From the NCBI GenBank assembly GCA_009667805.1, contig CM019065.1:13374952-13438951 (forward strand): DNA of 64,000 nucleotides. The letters run 5' to 3'. The DNA is from Leptobrachium leishanense. Taxonomy: Eukaryota > Chordata > Amphibia > Anura > Megophryidae. A program made the position numbers and the translations under genes. Of this stretch, positions 54,880 through 64,000 are shown piece after piece; positions within the stretch are counted from its first letter, which is position 1, and each line of letters begins with the position of its first letter. The notes beneath the pieces are model-generated. The model ran no database searches. It was not told the origin of the DNA and saw only the letters and a program-made list of their open reading frames with translations.

Positions 54880-56566
54880 GTGGTGAGATGTGAGGAGGAC
54901 AATAAGGAATTGACTTCCTCCTCAGTGGCTGGGAGGAAGCGGCAGAGGGGGCAGAGGGGACCTGTGGGAGTGGAGGTGGCAGATAACTATCTTGTGTTGG
55001 GATGTTGCTTCTGATAGTTAGAGTTTTACTGAGGAAGTAGTCTGCCAGGTCTTGAGCGCTGAAGGCAGCTGAGGGGGGAGGTGCAGGTGGGTAGAGGAGG
55101 GTGTTGAAGGTGGACCAAAGCCGTTTAGGGTTGGAGGACAGTGTAGATATAAGAGATGAGAAGAAGGATTGTTTGGCCAAGTGGAGGGCAGAGGTGTATG
55201 ACCGGAGAATAAACTTGAAGTTAACAAAATCAGCTTCAGAGCGGGATTTCCTCCATGCACGCTCTGCGGTGCGGGAGCATCTTTGCAGGTAGCGAGTCTG
55301 GAGGGTGTGCCAGGGCTGAAGCTGGCGGCATGGGGCCTTACAGTGTCGAAGAGGAGCAAGAGTGTCTAGAGCAGAGATAAGCGTAGTGTTGTAGTGATTA
55401 GTGGCAGCATCAGGGCAGGTGAAGGATGAGGTATGAGGGAGGTGGTGAAGTAGGTTGGAGAATTGATGGGGGTCCACAGCATGTAGATTTCTGCGAGTAT
55501 GTGTGCGGGGTGGGGGAGCAGGGTGTTTAGGAAGTCCAGATAGGTTGAAAGAGAGAAGGTGGTGGTCAGAGATGGGGAAAGGGTGACATTTGAACTCAGA
55601 AATGGAGCAGAGGTTGAAAAAGACCAGGTCAATAACGTGACCATCGCGGTGGGTAGGGAGGAGGGAGGATTGTGTGAGTCCAAGGGAGGACGTGAGTGAA
55701 AGAAGTTTGGAGGCAGCAGGAGCGGAAGGATCGTGAATGGGAATGTTGAAGTCCCCGAGAATTAGGCATGGAAGATTAGAAGACAGGAAGTGAGAAAGCC
55801 AGGTAGCAAAGTAGTCAAAGAACTGGGAGGTTGGTCCCGGTGGGCGGTAGATGACTGCCATCCTGAGAGCCAGAGGAGAGAACAGGCAGATGCAGTGTGT
55901 CTCGAAGGAGGAGAAGGAGAGGGATGGGGGTGGAGGGAGATGCTGGTAGGTGCAGGTGGGAGAGAGCAGGAGTCCGACCCCGCCACCATTTCTCTCACCC
56001 GGTCTGGGGGTATGGCTCAAGTGTAGACCGCCATGTGAGAGCGCAGCAACGGAGGCCATGTCAGAGGGAGTTAGCCAGGTTTCAGTTGAAGCTAGGAGGT
56101 TGAAGGAGTTTGAAAGGAAGAGGTCATGGACGGCTGTGAGTTTGTTGCACACAGAGCGAGCATTCCAGAGGGCGCAGGAGAAAGAGGACAGGCGCTGAGG
56201 GATTATGGGAATGAGGTTGCCGAGTTTGCAGGGAGGTGATTTATGTTCGATGGAGATAGGATGAGAGGGAAGTATTGGAAGTGTTGTGGGGCCAGGGTTA
56301 GGGGATATGTCACCTGAATAGAGTAACAGCAGGAGGGTGAGAAAGAGAAGGTGGGAATGGGATTTGTGGGAGTGGGAGTGATTGGCAGCACGAGAGTTAG
56401 AGGGAGACCATGTTCTGAGGAAACAAAGGAGCTCATGCGAGGCCATCATGTGGGACGAGAGGAGGGAGGGAGAGATGCAGATAGTGTAGGGGTCGGTGGT
56501 AGAGGGGCAGGAGTTCCATTTAAGGAGAAAGGTAGAAGTAAAGAGCAGAAGCGTGAGAGAAAGCAT
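54848..56566 (-). CDS. L2-type LINE endonuclease and linker, copy 2
   Basis: Frame of 572 codons. The N-terminal 90 residues are Ser/Leu-rich and hydrophobic. From about residue 130 it is an apurinic-type endonuclease: [18 protein letters not shown] (catalytic Glu), [17 protein letters not shown] (Asp, Asn), DLVFFN and SDHHLLSF (Asp-His). It nicks target DNA to prime reverse transcription. A helical linker follows ([20 protein letters not shown]). Near 54910 the frame slips relative to reverse transcriptase, which continues at 54879. All endonuclease residues recognised are intact. Confidence 0.88.
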   Translation of the reverse strand: MLSLTLLLFTSTFLLKWNSCPSTTDPYTICISPSLLSSHMMASHELLCFLRTWSPSNSRAANHSHSHKSHSHLLFLTLLLLLYSGDISPNPGPTTLPILPSHPISIEHKSPPCKLGNLIPIIPQRLSSFSCALWNARSVCNKLTAVHDLFLSNSFNLLASTETWLTPSDMASVAALSHGGLHLSHTPRPGERNGGGVGLLLSPTCTYQHLPPPPSLSFSSFETHCICLFSPLALRMAVIYRPPGPTSQFFDYFATWLSHFLSSNLPCLILGDFNIPIHDPSAPAASKLLSLTSSLGLTQSSLLPTHRDGHVIDLVFFNLCSISEFKCHPFPISDHHLLSFNLSGLPKHPAPPPRTHTRRNLHAVDPHQFSNLLHHLPHTSSFTCPDAATNHYNTTLISALDTLAPLRHCKAPCRQLQPWHTLQTRYLQRCSRTAERAWRKSRSEADFVNFKFILRSYTSALHLAKQSFFSSLISTLSSNPKRLWSTFNTLLYPPAPPPSAAFSAQDLADYFLSKTLTIRSNIPTQDSYLPPPLPQVPSAPSAASSQPLRRKSIPYCPPHISPRARSTPFPHI

Positions 56567-56600
56567 GATATAGACGTGAGTTTACCAGAGTAAAAAGTGG

Positions 56601-56860
56601 GCCTTGCAGTTTTGCAGTTCCTTCCTCCAGTCCGCAACTCCAGGAATCAACTCTGAATGTCCACTTAAGAATGCCACTGAACTCCAGGAATCAACTCTGA
56701 ACGTCCACTTAAGAATGCCACTCAACTCCAGGAATCAACTCTGAACGTCCACTTAAGATGCCACTCAACTCCAGGAATCAACTCTGAACGTCCACTTAAG
56801 AATGCCACTTGGAAATGACACTGGAGCCTGGCTCAATGGAGCCTGTATATTTGTTATATA
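56601..56860 (-). repeat. about 44-bp tandem repeats at the LINE 5' end
   Basis: Four copies of a unit AACTCCAGGAATCAACTCTG + AACGTCCACTTAAGAATGCC + ACTC between about 56637 and 56815, directly upstream of the LINE start. A further single copy followed by the same 80 bp (CACTTGGAAATGACACTGG) recurs at 57201-57290. They look like 5' untranslated monomers of this LINE family. Confidence 0.75.
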
Positions 56861-57650
56861 GGGCGGACTGATTGCATTCAGGCAGTTAAAAAAAGTCAAA
56901 CACCTGAAGCTGGATGGGCTGTGTCAATAGGGCAGGAGATTCACATGCTAATTAGCAAAGCAAATGGTGGAGAAAAACAAAAATAAATAAATAAATAACA
57001 GCAAAAAGAGAACCAAGGTAACGTTACAAAGTGGGTGTCTGCGAATACTGGGTGATGGGGGTCCTACCAGCAAAAGTATGCAGGGGATCAGTTGAGATGT
57101 GGGTGTCTGTGGATGATGGGTGATGGGTGATAATGCCTACCTGTGGAGAGAGGAGACACAGGAATTAGGGATCGTGATGGCGTAGGGGATCTTGGATAAA
57201 ACTCCAGGAATCAACGCTGAACGTCCACTTAAGAATGCCACTTGGAAATGACACTGGAGCCTGGCTCAATGGAGCCTGGTATAGTTGTTATACGCTCATA
57301 TAGGTCACATGGTTTTGGGGAGGGGGGCAGCAATTCATTTTTCGCTCCAGGCAGCACAGTGGCTTGGTCCGGTCCAGTATTATTACATCATCTACATCAT
57401 CATCATCAAATATGGGTTTATAAATGGGAATATTAGATTATTAAATTTGAATGTTAAAATATCATTTTATTATTATGCGTGATTGTGGGTATATAAATGA
57501 GAATAACATAATGTAATATACTAATTTATTAATAGAAGTGTGTATAAATAGGAGCTCCTTGGGCTTCTGTGTGTAATTGTTAAGGGCGTTGTACCAACTT
57601 AAAGATATCTCGCACTATGGTTTATCAATTTAGAAATACGTGGAGCGCAA
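56861..57650. other. unassigned, partly LINE 5' flank
   Basis: Includes GGGTGTCTG/GGTGATGG repeats near 57030-57130, the duplicated LINE 5' unit at 57201-57290, and AT-rich sequence. No gene seen. Confidence 0.4.
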
Positions 57651-58040
57651 ATGTACGGAAGCCCAGAAAGGCCATGCATTTTTAATAATTTTTTTGGTTT
57701 GTTTCATTAACTTTTTATTTTTCATACACAGTTAGTAAGGAAGCCCAGAGAGGCCATTTTCAGTTGGGAAGTGTCAGAGAGGAAGCACACACTGAAAGCA
57801 GCGACTTTGATCCTGATTCACAATACTGATCCAGGTAGATCTTGAGGAATAGGAATACCTGGATCAGTATTGTGAATCGGGATCAAAGTAGCTGCTTTCA
57901 GTGTGTGCTCCCTCTCTATGACACTTCAACTGAAAATGTCCTCTCTGGGCTTCCTTACTAACAGTGTATGAAAAAAAAAGTTAATGAAACAAACCTAAAA
58001 ATATATAAAAAACGCATGGCCTTTCTGGGCTTCCGTACAA
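57651..58040. mobile_element. foldback element, about 390 bp
   Basis: Two arms of about 185 bp (57653-57838 and 57857-58038) are near-perfect reverse complements around a short centre at about 57848. Both contain GGAAGCCCAGAAAGGCCATGC, CACACTGAAAGCAGC and ACAATACTGATCCAGG. No coding capacity; would form a long hairpin if transcribed. The arms differ by scattered substitutions. Confidence 0.88.
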
Positions 58041-58208
58041 ATATACACTCAGAACAACACTATTATCTGTTGCGCGCAATATATAGAAATTATATAAGTT
58101 TGTGCCCAAAATCAATTCAAGTAATTCCTTATCTTTGGACACATAACAATTGTGATCTATAAAAGTCGTTCCAGAAAATTCAACTCGCAGATACACTGTA
58201 GCACTTCC

Positions 58209-58752
58209 TAGAAGTGTGCATTCATTTCATAACGAATCTCAATTCGTTTGAATTTTCGTTAATTTGTATTTCATAAGTTCTTCCGAAATAACGAATTAAT
58301 TTCATCCGAATTGAAACAAAATCAAAACCGTATATAGCGAAATTGATTCGTTTGACTGAATAATTCCTCTATTCACACTGCAGCGAACCAGTAATTTAAC
58401 CCTAGTTTGCCTTTTAACCCTCATGTTTAACCCTAATTTAATAGTAATTGAGCAGGATTTATTGGTTTTGTTTATCTTTTAGGGATCCTAAACTTCGAAT
58501 CGATCCCAAATTACAAACGAAATTATGAAAATGAATCAGTTTAATTTTATTGTATCACAAAGCTAATAGCTCAATATTTAGTAGCTTGCCTTTTAACCCT
58601 CATGTTTAACCCAACCTTTTTTAGTGATCCAAAAATTTGAAATCGAATCAAAATTACAAAAACGAATCAGTATTCAAACTAATTCTGTTTTGGACGAAAT
58701 AGTTTTCGAATGAAACGAAACGAAACAAATTTTTCAGCTGTGCGCACCTCTA
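58209..58752. mobile_element. non-autonomous hAT-type element, 544 bp
   Basis: Ends TAGAAGTGTGCA and TGCGCACCTCTA, flanked by GCACTTCC (58201-58208) and GTACTTCC (58753-58760), a 7 of 8 match. AT-rich interior with many ACGAAT words and two copies of TTGCCTTTTAACCCTCATGT. Confidence 0.82.
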
Positions 58753-58964
58753 GTACTTCCTTCCCAATAGATAGCCAATATCTGTGGAAAGGGCTCATAT
58801 TACAAACTTCATGCTAAAACAGGGATACTAAGAGGATACCTGCAGGTTTCTCCTTAGCGTCCCCGTTTTAACATATTATGGTGCAGGCACTAATCCAGCA
58901 GCCTGCACCGTAACCTGGCGCTAAACCTCGGGATGTGGCAGACTACAGGCTATTGTGGTGGGCT

Positions 58965-60141
58965 AGAAAGAAATACAACACAGCGCTCAAAGATCGAAGT
59001 CCATAGGAAAGTGGGGTAAACACACAGCATGTCCATAAACAGTAGTCCTTATCTTCAGGAGTAAATCTTCTTAAAAATGCAGATGAAGTATGCACTGCAG
59101 GAGAAAACACAAAGAGGACCAAATTGCGCAGTATAACCGCACCCAAGAGGAGAGTAATTTATATTAGTATTTAACTCACATTCTGGGGAGCCTACAAGTG
59201 GCTCTTGGGAATATAGCGGGCAGGGACTTTATATCAGGTGCCCATAGATCCTCCAGTCTACTTCTCCAGAATTCGTCAAAAGAGGGACACTGCAGACTCC
59301 TGTCCCGGCTCGACTGCTGCGGCTGCTCACTGTGCGTCAACACGACGTCTCCTACGTTGAGGAAGCGAAACGTGGAGGACGATCAGCAACTCCAACGGGG
59401 AACAGATTTTTGATTCACTTTTAAAACCATACGCCATATAGATCAGATTTCGGGGCGATCATGGATTGCGTGCAGATGCTGAATATCCAGAGGCTTTTAG
59501 AAGCGGCTGAATATCTCCCGCATACACAGGTGAACCCAGCAGCGGCCACAGGGCCCAGTCCTCATGATCACACCTGGCGTCCGTAGTAAATGAGCTGAAT
59601 GTGAAAAATCCCAATGCAAAAAAAAATTAAAAAAATTTGCATTGGGATTTTTCACATTCAGCTCATTTACTACGGACGCACAGTGAGCAGCCGCAGCAGC
59701 CGAGCCGCGACAGGAGTCTGCAGTGTCCCTCTTTTGACGAATTCTGGAGAAGTAGACTGGAGGGTCTATGGGCACCTGATATAAAGTCCCTGCCCGCTAT
59801 ATTCCCAAGAGCCGCTTGTAGGCTCCCCAGAATGTGAGTTAAATACTAATATAAATTACTCTCCTCTTGGGTGCGGTTATACTGCGCAATTTGGTCCTCT
59901 GTGTTTTCTCCTGCAGTGCGCACTTCATCTGCATTTTTAAGAAGATTTACTGGAGATAAGGACCACGGTTTATGGACATACTGTGTGTTTACCCCACTTT
60001 CCTATGGACTTCGATCTTTGAGCGCTGTGTTGTATTTCTTTCTACATAATTGTTACTCGGGTATTTAGAGAAACCCCCATACACAACATTCAGCGAGTGG
60101 GATAGACACTTTTTTCCGGTGGGCGCTTCACCCCCTCCTCT
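58965..60141. mobile_element. 1.18-kb foldback element with 14-bp flanking repeats
   Basis: Arms of about 370 bp (58965-59337 and 59679-60047) are reverse complements. The 340-bp centre has its own hairpin (about 59580-59630 with 59637-59685, GCATTGGGATTTTTCACATT in one arm). A perfect 14-bp direct repeat TATTGTGGTGGGCT occurs at 58951-58964 and 60142-60155. No coding region. Confidence 0.82.
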
Positions 60142-60155
60142 TATTGTGGTGGGCT

Positions 60156-60474
60156 GCAGGCTCCTCCAGGTCAGGCCGCACTTACTTTCCTATTCTTTTG
60201 CAGCTCGACCGTCACTGCGGGACTGAGCCAGCTTCTTGGGGTGACTGTCGAGATGCCCTGAGCTTCCCGGCTCCATTTGCTGTTTTTTTGGGGCATTTGG
60301 TGCTGGGTGCGGGGGTGGGTGAGGGTTAGGCACCTTTTTGTGCCTCTCTGTTTTGAGTATTGATTGGTGGGATCCCCATCCACCACTTGGTTCTGTATTT
60401 TCTATGCTGGGATGCAGGCATTTTCCGGTGCCCGCCACCCTTTCCACGTGTTGCTCTCTGAATACGTGTTTATA
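60156..60474. other. unassigned spacer
   Basis: No gene or repeat recognised. Short open frames occur on both strands without family resemblance. Confidence 0.4.
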
Positions 60475-60482
60475 CTCATTTG

Positions 60483-62157
60483 TAGACATGTGCACAGCAC
60501 AAAATTTCGTTTTGAACTAATGGATTAGTACTAAAATGCAATTTATTTAGTTGCTAAAGAAATTCGTTTTCAGTTCTTTAGTATGAAAACTAATTTCATC
60601 CGAAAACCAGTGGATACAATTATTATTGCAGTGGCTCCTCAGAGTGCTGAGATCGCTGCTTGTTACAGTATCTCTCACTATCAGCACAATGTGTCAGGCA
60701 AAGCTGTTACAGTAACTGACTGCTGCTCATCACAGCGCTCAGAGTTTCAGTAAAACTAGTAAATAATAGTTTTATATTTAAGATGTTAGAACAATATTAT
60801 TTCCTTGTTTTACTGAAACTGAGCACTGTTACAGTCAGTTACTGTAACAGCTGAGCTTGATACATTGTACTAAGAGATAGTATAACAAGCAGCCGATCTC
60901 AGAGCTCACAGCCACTGGATTTAAAGGGCTAAAAAAAAGCTCCTCTCTGTATAATGTATAGAACATCCTCCTGCATTAATTAATACCCCTCTCTGTATAA
61001 TGTAGATAACATCCTCCTGCATTAATATCCCTCTCTGTATAATGAATAGAACATCCTTCTGAATTAATGTCCCTGTATGTATTGAACAATCCTCCTCAAT
61101 TTATACATTTCTCTATATAATGTATATAACCTCCTCCTGCATTAATACCCCTCTCTGTTTAATGTATCGAACATCCTCCTGCATTCATTAATGCCCCTCT
61201 CTGTGTAGAACATCATACTCTGGCACGTGGAGGGTGCAGCACTTCGGAATGCAGTGCTTATCCAGCACAGGAGAGGGAACTTTTACTTAAACTTTGCATC
61301 TCTGTGGGGGAGAGAGACAGGAATATAAAAGCAGGGGAGAGGGCAAATATTAACAGAAATCGGTCTGAAAGCTCAGAGAAAAGATGTCTGGTGCAAATTT
61401 ATTTTTATAATAAAATTAAGCACTTTAAATCCAGGCAAAACATTCAAATAAATCACACCGACAGCTCATAATAACAGAGTAACTGTGAGTTGGATACTAA
61501 ATGTATCAGTCGTAAAAAAAAAAAACTTTATAACAAGCAGCACTGGGAGAGGAGAGGGACTTTATATAAAATGTGTATTATAGATGAGGAAAGGGGGATA
61601 GTGCTCCTGGATAATATAAAATGTATCAGACCTAAGCCCCTATTATGCAGAGCGGGAGGGGAGATAACACACATTTTATAAAGTCCCTCTCTTCTCCCAG
61701 CGCTGCTTGTTATAAAGGGGTTGTTACTATCCAGCCTTCCTCTGTCATTAGCTTTCAGTGTGATTTATTTGAATGTTTTCCTTCTCCAGCTGCTTTTATC
61801 ATCTTGTCTGCCTCATAGACATTAAGGGTTAAGTAAAGGTTTCCTCCTGTGCTGGCTGTCTGTGCTGCGAGTGAGTATTCTGGAGCTCTATCACTGTCAG
61901 ATTTTCGGGTAGGGGTCGGGAAGGATTATGCATACAAATCTTTTCTGTAGCTTTGTGATGTTTCGCTCTTCATTGCTGGTCTCCTTCAATCCATGTAATA
62001 TCACAAAAAGGACTGAAACTAAAATGTAGTGCATTTTATTTTAGTTTCTTTCGTTTTTTGTACTGAGCAGTTTCGTATCTCTTGAGTCATACGAAAACTA
62101 AATTATCCCAAAATTCAGACTAAATCGTTTTAGTACTAAAACGAATGCACATGTCTA
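60483..62157. mobile_element. non-autonomous hAT-type element, 1675 bp
   Basis: Ends TAGACATGTGCA and TGCACATGTCTA (perfect 12-bp inverted repeat), with an exact 8-bp duplication CTCATTTG (60475-60482 and 62158-62165). Sub-terminal AGTACTAAAA repeats occur. The interior has two inverted segments (around 60715-60850 and 61545-61705) and a run of CCTCTCTGTATAATGTA..CATCCTCCTGCATT units at 60945-61200. No transposase. The termini resemble those of the element at 58209. Confidence 0.92.
60945..61205. repeat. imperfect tandem repeat of about 55 bp
   Basis: Five diverged units containing CCTCTCTGTATAATGTA and CATCCTCCTGCATTAAT inside the hAT element. Confidence 0.7.
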
Positions 62158-62165
62158 CTCATTTG

Positions 62166-62465
62166 TATTTGGTTGTTCTAGCAGATATTGTCCTCCTGTT
62201 GCTTACCACTATTACTACGTACTATTCTCTTTTGTCCTTTTCTTTTTAACTCCCCTTAGTTTCCGCCAATAATCCTTTTTTTTTCTTCTTTCAACTCTTT
62301 TCCTTTTCCCTCCTCGCTTCTCTTAACCTCCTTGAACCCGCTCCTTCTCTCCTTTTCTTCTCACCTTTCCTCCACGCGCATCCCTTGGCGGGATCGGAGC
62401 TGACTGAACCTTCAGTCTCCTTCCGCATTTTGACTCCGTGTCAAGAGCCTCCGATCCCCACAGAA
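62166..62465. other. unassigned pyrimidine-rich spacer
   Basis: T- and C-rich sequence without a gene. It may be the upstream part of the LINE that follows. Confidence 0.35.
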
Positions 62466-63640
62466 ACCTAGAATGGCGACACTTCATTATAAGCAATGGA
62501 AAGCCATCGCAGTTATGATGTAGGAGACCCATTTCACTGGCGCTCGTGTCTCGCGTTATTGGGGCAGAGGGTTTTCTCAACACTACCATGCAGTCGGTGG
62601 CAGCCGTCGTACGGTGGTTTCTATCCTGATACGCACCGGTCTTCATTTTCAACAACTATGTACGACGACAGATATGGATGGGAGGTACCTCCGATTAGAT
62701 GGTACTTTCGGGAGACCACCCATCTCCTTTGTTAGCGTCTACGTTCTGTCCCCACCCAATGGTGCCTTTTATGCCTGCCTAGGCAATCTTTTAGGCCTTC
62801 TCCCACAATATTCAGTGTATATTGGCAGCAACCTTAACGTTGCCTTGGATCCATTTCTGGATTGCAGCTCGGCAGCCTCGGGTCAGTATCTCCCTTCTAT
62901 GTATAAACTCTTGCATAAGCTGTTAGACTCCCTGATCCTGTTCGACTCATGGAGCCTGCTCCAATCGCGCGACTACACATTTTATTCTCATCCCCCTTGA
63001 TATGTACTCACGAACTGACTACATACTTTGTTGCAGAGACCAAATACCCAACTTGCTTCTGGCGTGCATCCACGAGATCTCCTGATCTGACCATGTCATA
63101 ATGGAACTAGGGGTGGGAGCGGCTGCATGCCACCGTGACGCGTCAATGACTCACTCTTGCTTGGCTCCAAGGTTCGCACTCTTCTTCATGACGACTTTAG
63201 GGAATACTGTACCCTTAGCATGAGGGATGCTCACAAGGCTTACATGCGGGGGCCGGTGATTAGTATGGCTTCCCACCATAAATGGTTGTGGCAGCAGGAG
63301 ACCCTTGACCTCACCACCACAATGTGTGCCCTCGAACGAGAGCACCAGGGTTCCCGAGACCCAACGCTAGCATTTGCAATGCATTATCAACATCCGCAGC
63401 CAGTTGAATCTTTTACACTCCCGGGAAGTCTAAGACGCGCTACAATGGACTGATTAGAAGTTTACAGACAAAGGGGACAAACCTGAGTTAGTACTGGCCG
63501 GATGGCTTCAGTAGAGGCACGCAAACTCATGGTGCACTATTACGAGAGAGTGGGAGGAGACCTTATGACCAAACCCAGGGTGATCTCTGCCAAGTTCGAG
63601 GAGTATTACTCCTCGCTTTATAATTGTACTACTGCAGGAG
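62466..63640 (+). pseudogene. L1/Tx1-type LINE, endonuclease region relic
   Basis: Decayed ORF2. The endonuclease start reads ETHFTGARVSRYWGRGF and YHAVGGSRRTVVSILI in shifting frames. The frame 62614-63000 has LRLDGTFGRPPISFVSVYV, YIGSNLNVALDPFLDC (where GDFN is expected the copy reads GSNLN) and SRDYTFYSHP. Later frames 63157-63453 and 63502-63640 match the linker between endonuclease and reverse transcriptase (DAHKAYMRGPVI, KPRVISAKFEEYYSSLY). Reverse transcriptase itself is absent. Many stops; an old copy. Confidence 0.72.
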
Positions 63641-64000
63641 GTGAACCCCCCTCCCCTCCAGTTTTTCCTTGCCTGACCTCCCACTTGTTTCTTTTTATTT
63701 GTCCTTCTTCGTCCCCGTCCCCCCAATTATTGCTCTTACTTCTGATTCTGCCTCGTAGGTCTGCATATGTCCTCCTGTTAATTGCATGTCACTGCTATTG
63801 CATTTTTGTTTCCCGATTGACTCCTTTTTCTCTTCTGTAGCCCATAAGATCGAATATTGATTCCTCAATCAAATTATTTTTAAAAAAAAAAGGTTTTGAG
63901 AAGCATAATTTATCACTTCTCTTCAAAAATGTACAACGCAGAATTTGCAGTAACCCTAAGGGGTTCCGTGTATTTGGGAATCAGAAGAGTAAAAGAACAC
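63641..64000. other. unassigned
   Basis: Pyrimidine-rich then AT-rich sequence; no gene or element recognised. Confidence 0.35.

Larger units (their letters stand above)
53217..56600 (-). mobile_element. L2-type LINE, near full length, copy 2
   Basis: Reading right to left: 5' untranslated region, AP-type endonuclease, reverse transcriptase, C-terminal domain, 3' untranslated region ending in an ATT microsatellite (53217-53235). It aligns with copy 1 throughout the 3' half and extends 2.3 kb further. Relative to copy 1 it lacks about 60 bp near 53511. Frameshifts make it inactive. Confidence 0.9.

Noticed and set aside
52057..57390. One large hAT element from CAGGGCCGGCCC to a degenerate complement near 57360 carrying the L2 LINE
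   Set aside because: The right end matches only loosely (GGTCCGGTCCAG) and no 8-bp duplication is convincing.

Overview
The window is vertebrate genomic DNA made almost entirely of transposable elements and tandem repeats. An amphibian, probably a frog, fits best. The evidence is young Ty3/gypsy elements of two unusual lineages beside L2- and L1/Tx1-type LINEs, a Tc1-like transposon with two-site inverted repeats and many non-autonomous hAT elements, plus an exon of a vitelline membrane outer layer protein 1 (VMO1)-like gene. The species call is inference.

Layout. 1-3399: 5'-truncated Ty3/gypsy element of Gmr1 type on the + strand (copy 1), with integrase upstream of reverse transcriptase. 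4672-11594: a second Gmr1-like element on the - strand, complete with LTRs and a 5-bp target duplication (copy 2). 11957-15244: two hAT-type non-autonomous elements flanking a hairpin cluster, with 20-25 bp minisatellites; two arrays of the same 20-bp motif lie in opposite orientation. 15462-20697: 5'-truncated L2 LINE, a GGGTTATTCA-type MITE, a Tc1-like transposon and small repeats. 22343-22531: relic of a trypsin-like protease last exon. 22968-23638: 42-bp minisatellite. 24556-29680: 5.1-kb array of a 24-bp unit, ending about 20 bp past the likely poly(A) signal of the VMO1-like terminal exon (29816-30104, - strand).

30567-51480 is a nested stack. A MITE was split by a PNMA-type Ty3/gypsy element (element A, LTRs 30868-31967 and 49919-51013, duplication CTTC). 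Element A was then hit twice: by an apparently non-coding 5-kb LTR element (element B, 35072-40071, duplication CCCCC) and by a third Gmr1-like element (copy 3, 40755-47508, duplication CTCGT). Every boundary has LTR ends and an exact target duplication.

51491-64000: CR1/L2-type LINE tail, GC-rich and hairpin repeats, a near full-length L2 LINE (- strand) whose 5' end carries about 44-bp tandem repeats, several foldback elements (one over 1.1 kb with 14-bp flanking repeats), two more hAT-type elements with 8-bp duplications, and a decayed L1/Tx1-type LINE.

How parts relate. The Gmr1-like copies encode Gag, protease, integrase, reverse transcriptase and RNase H in that order, and their Gag contains the region from which the vertebrate SCAN domain is thought to derive. 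Element A has the ordinary order (Gag, protease, reverse transcriptase, RNase H, integrase) and a Gag resembling PNMA proteins. Frameshifts or stops break most of these reading frames, but LTR pairs differ by only about 1-2% by eye, so insertions are recent. The only host-gene traces seen are the VMO1-like exon and the protease relic. No tRNA, rRNA or CRISPR was found.
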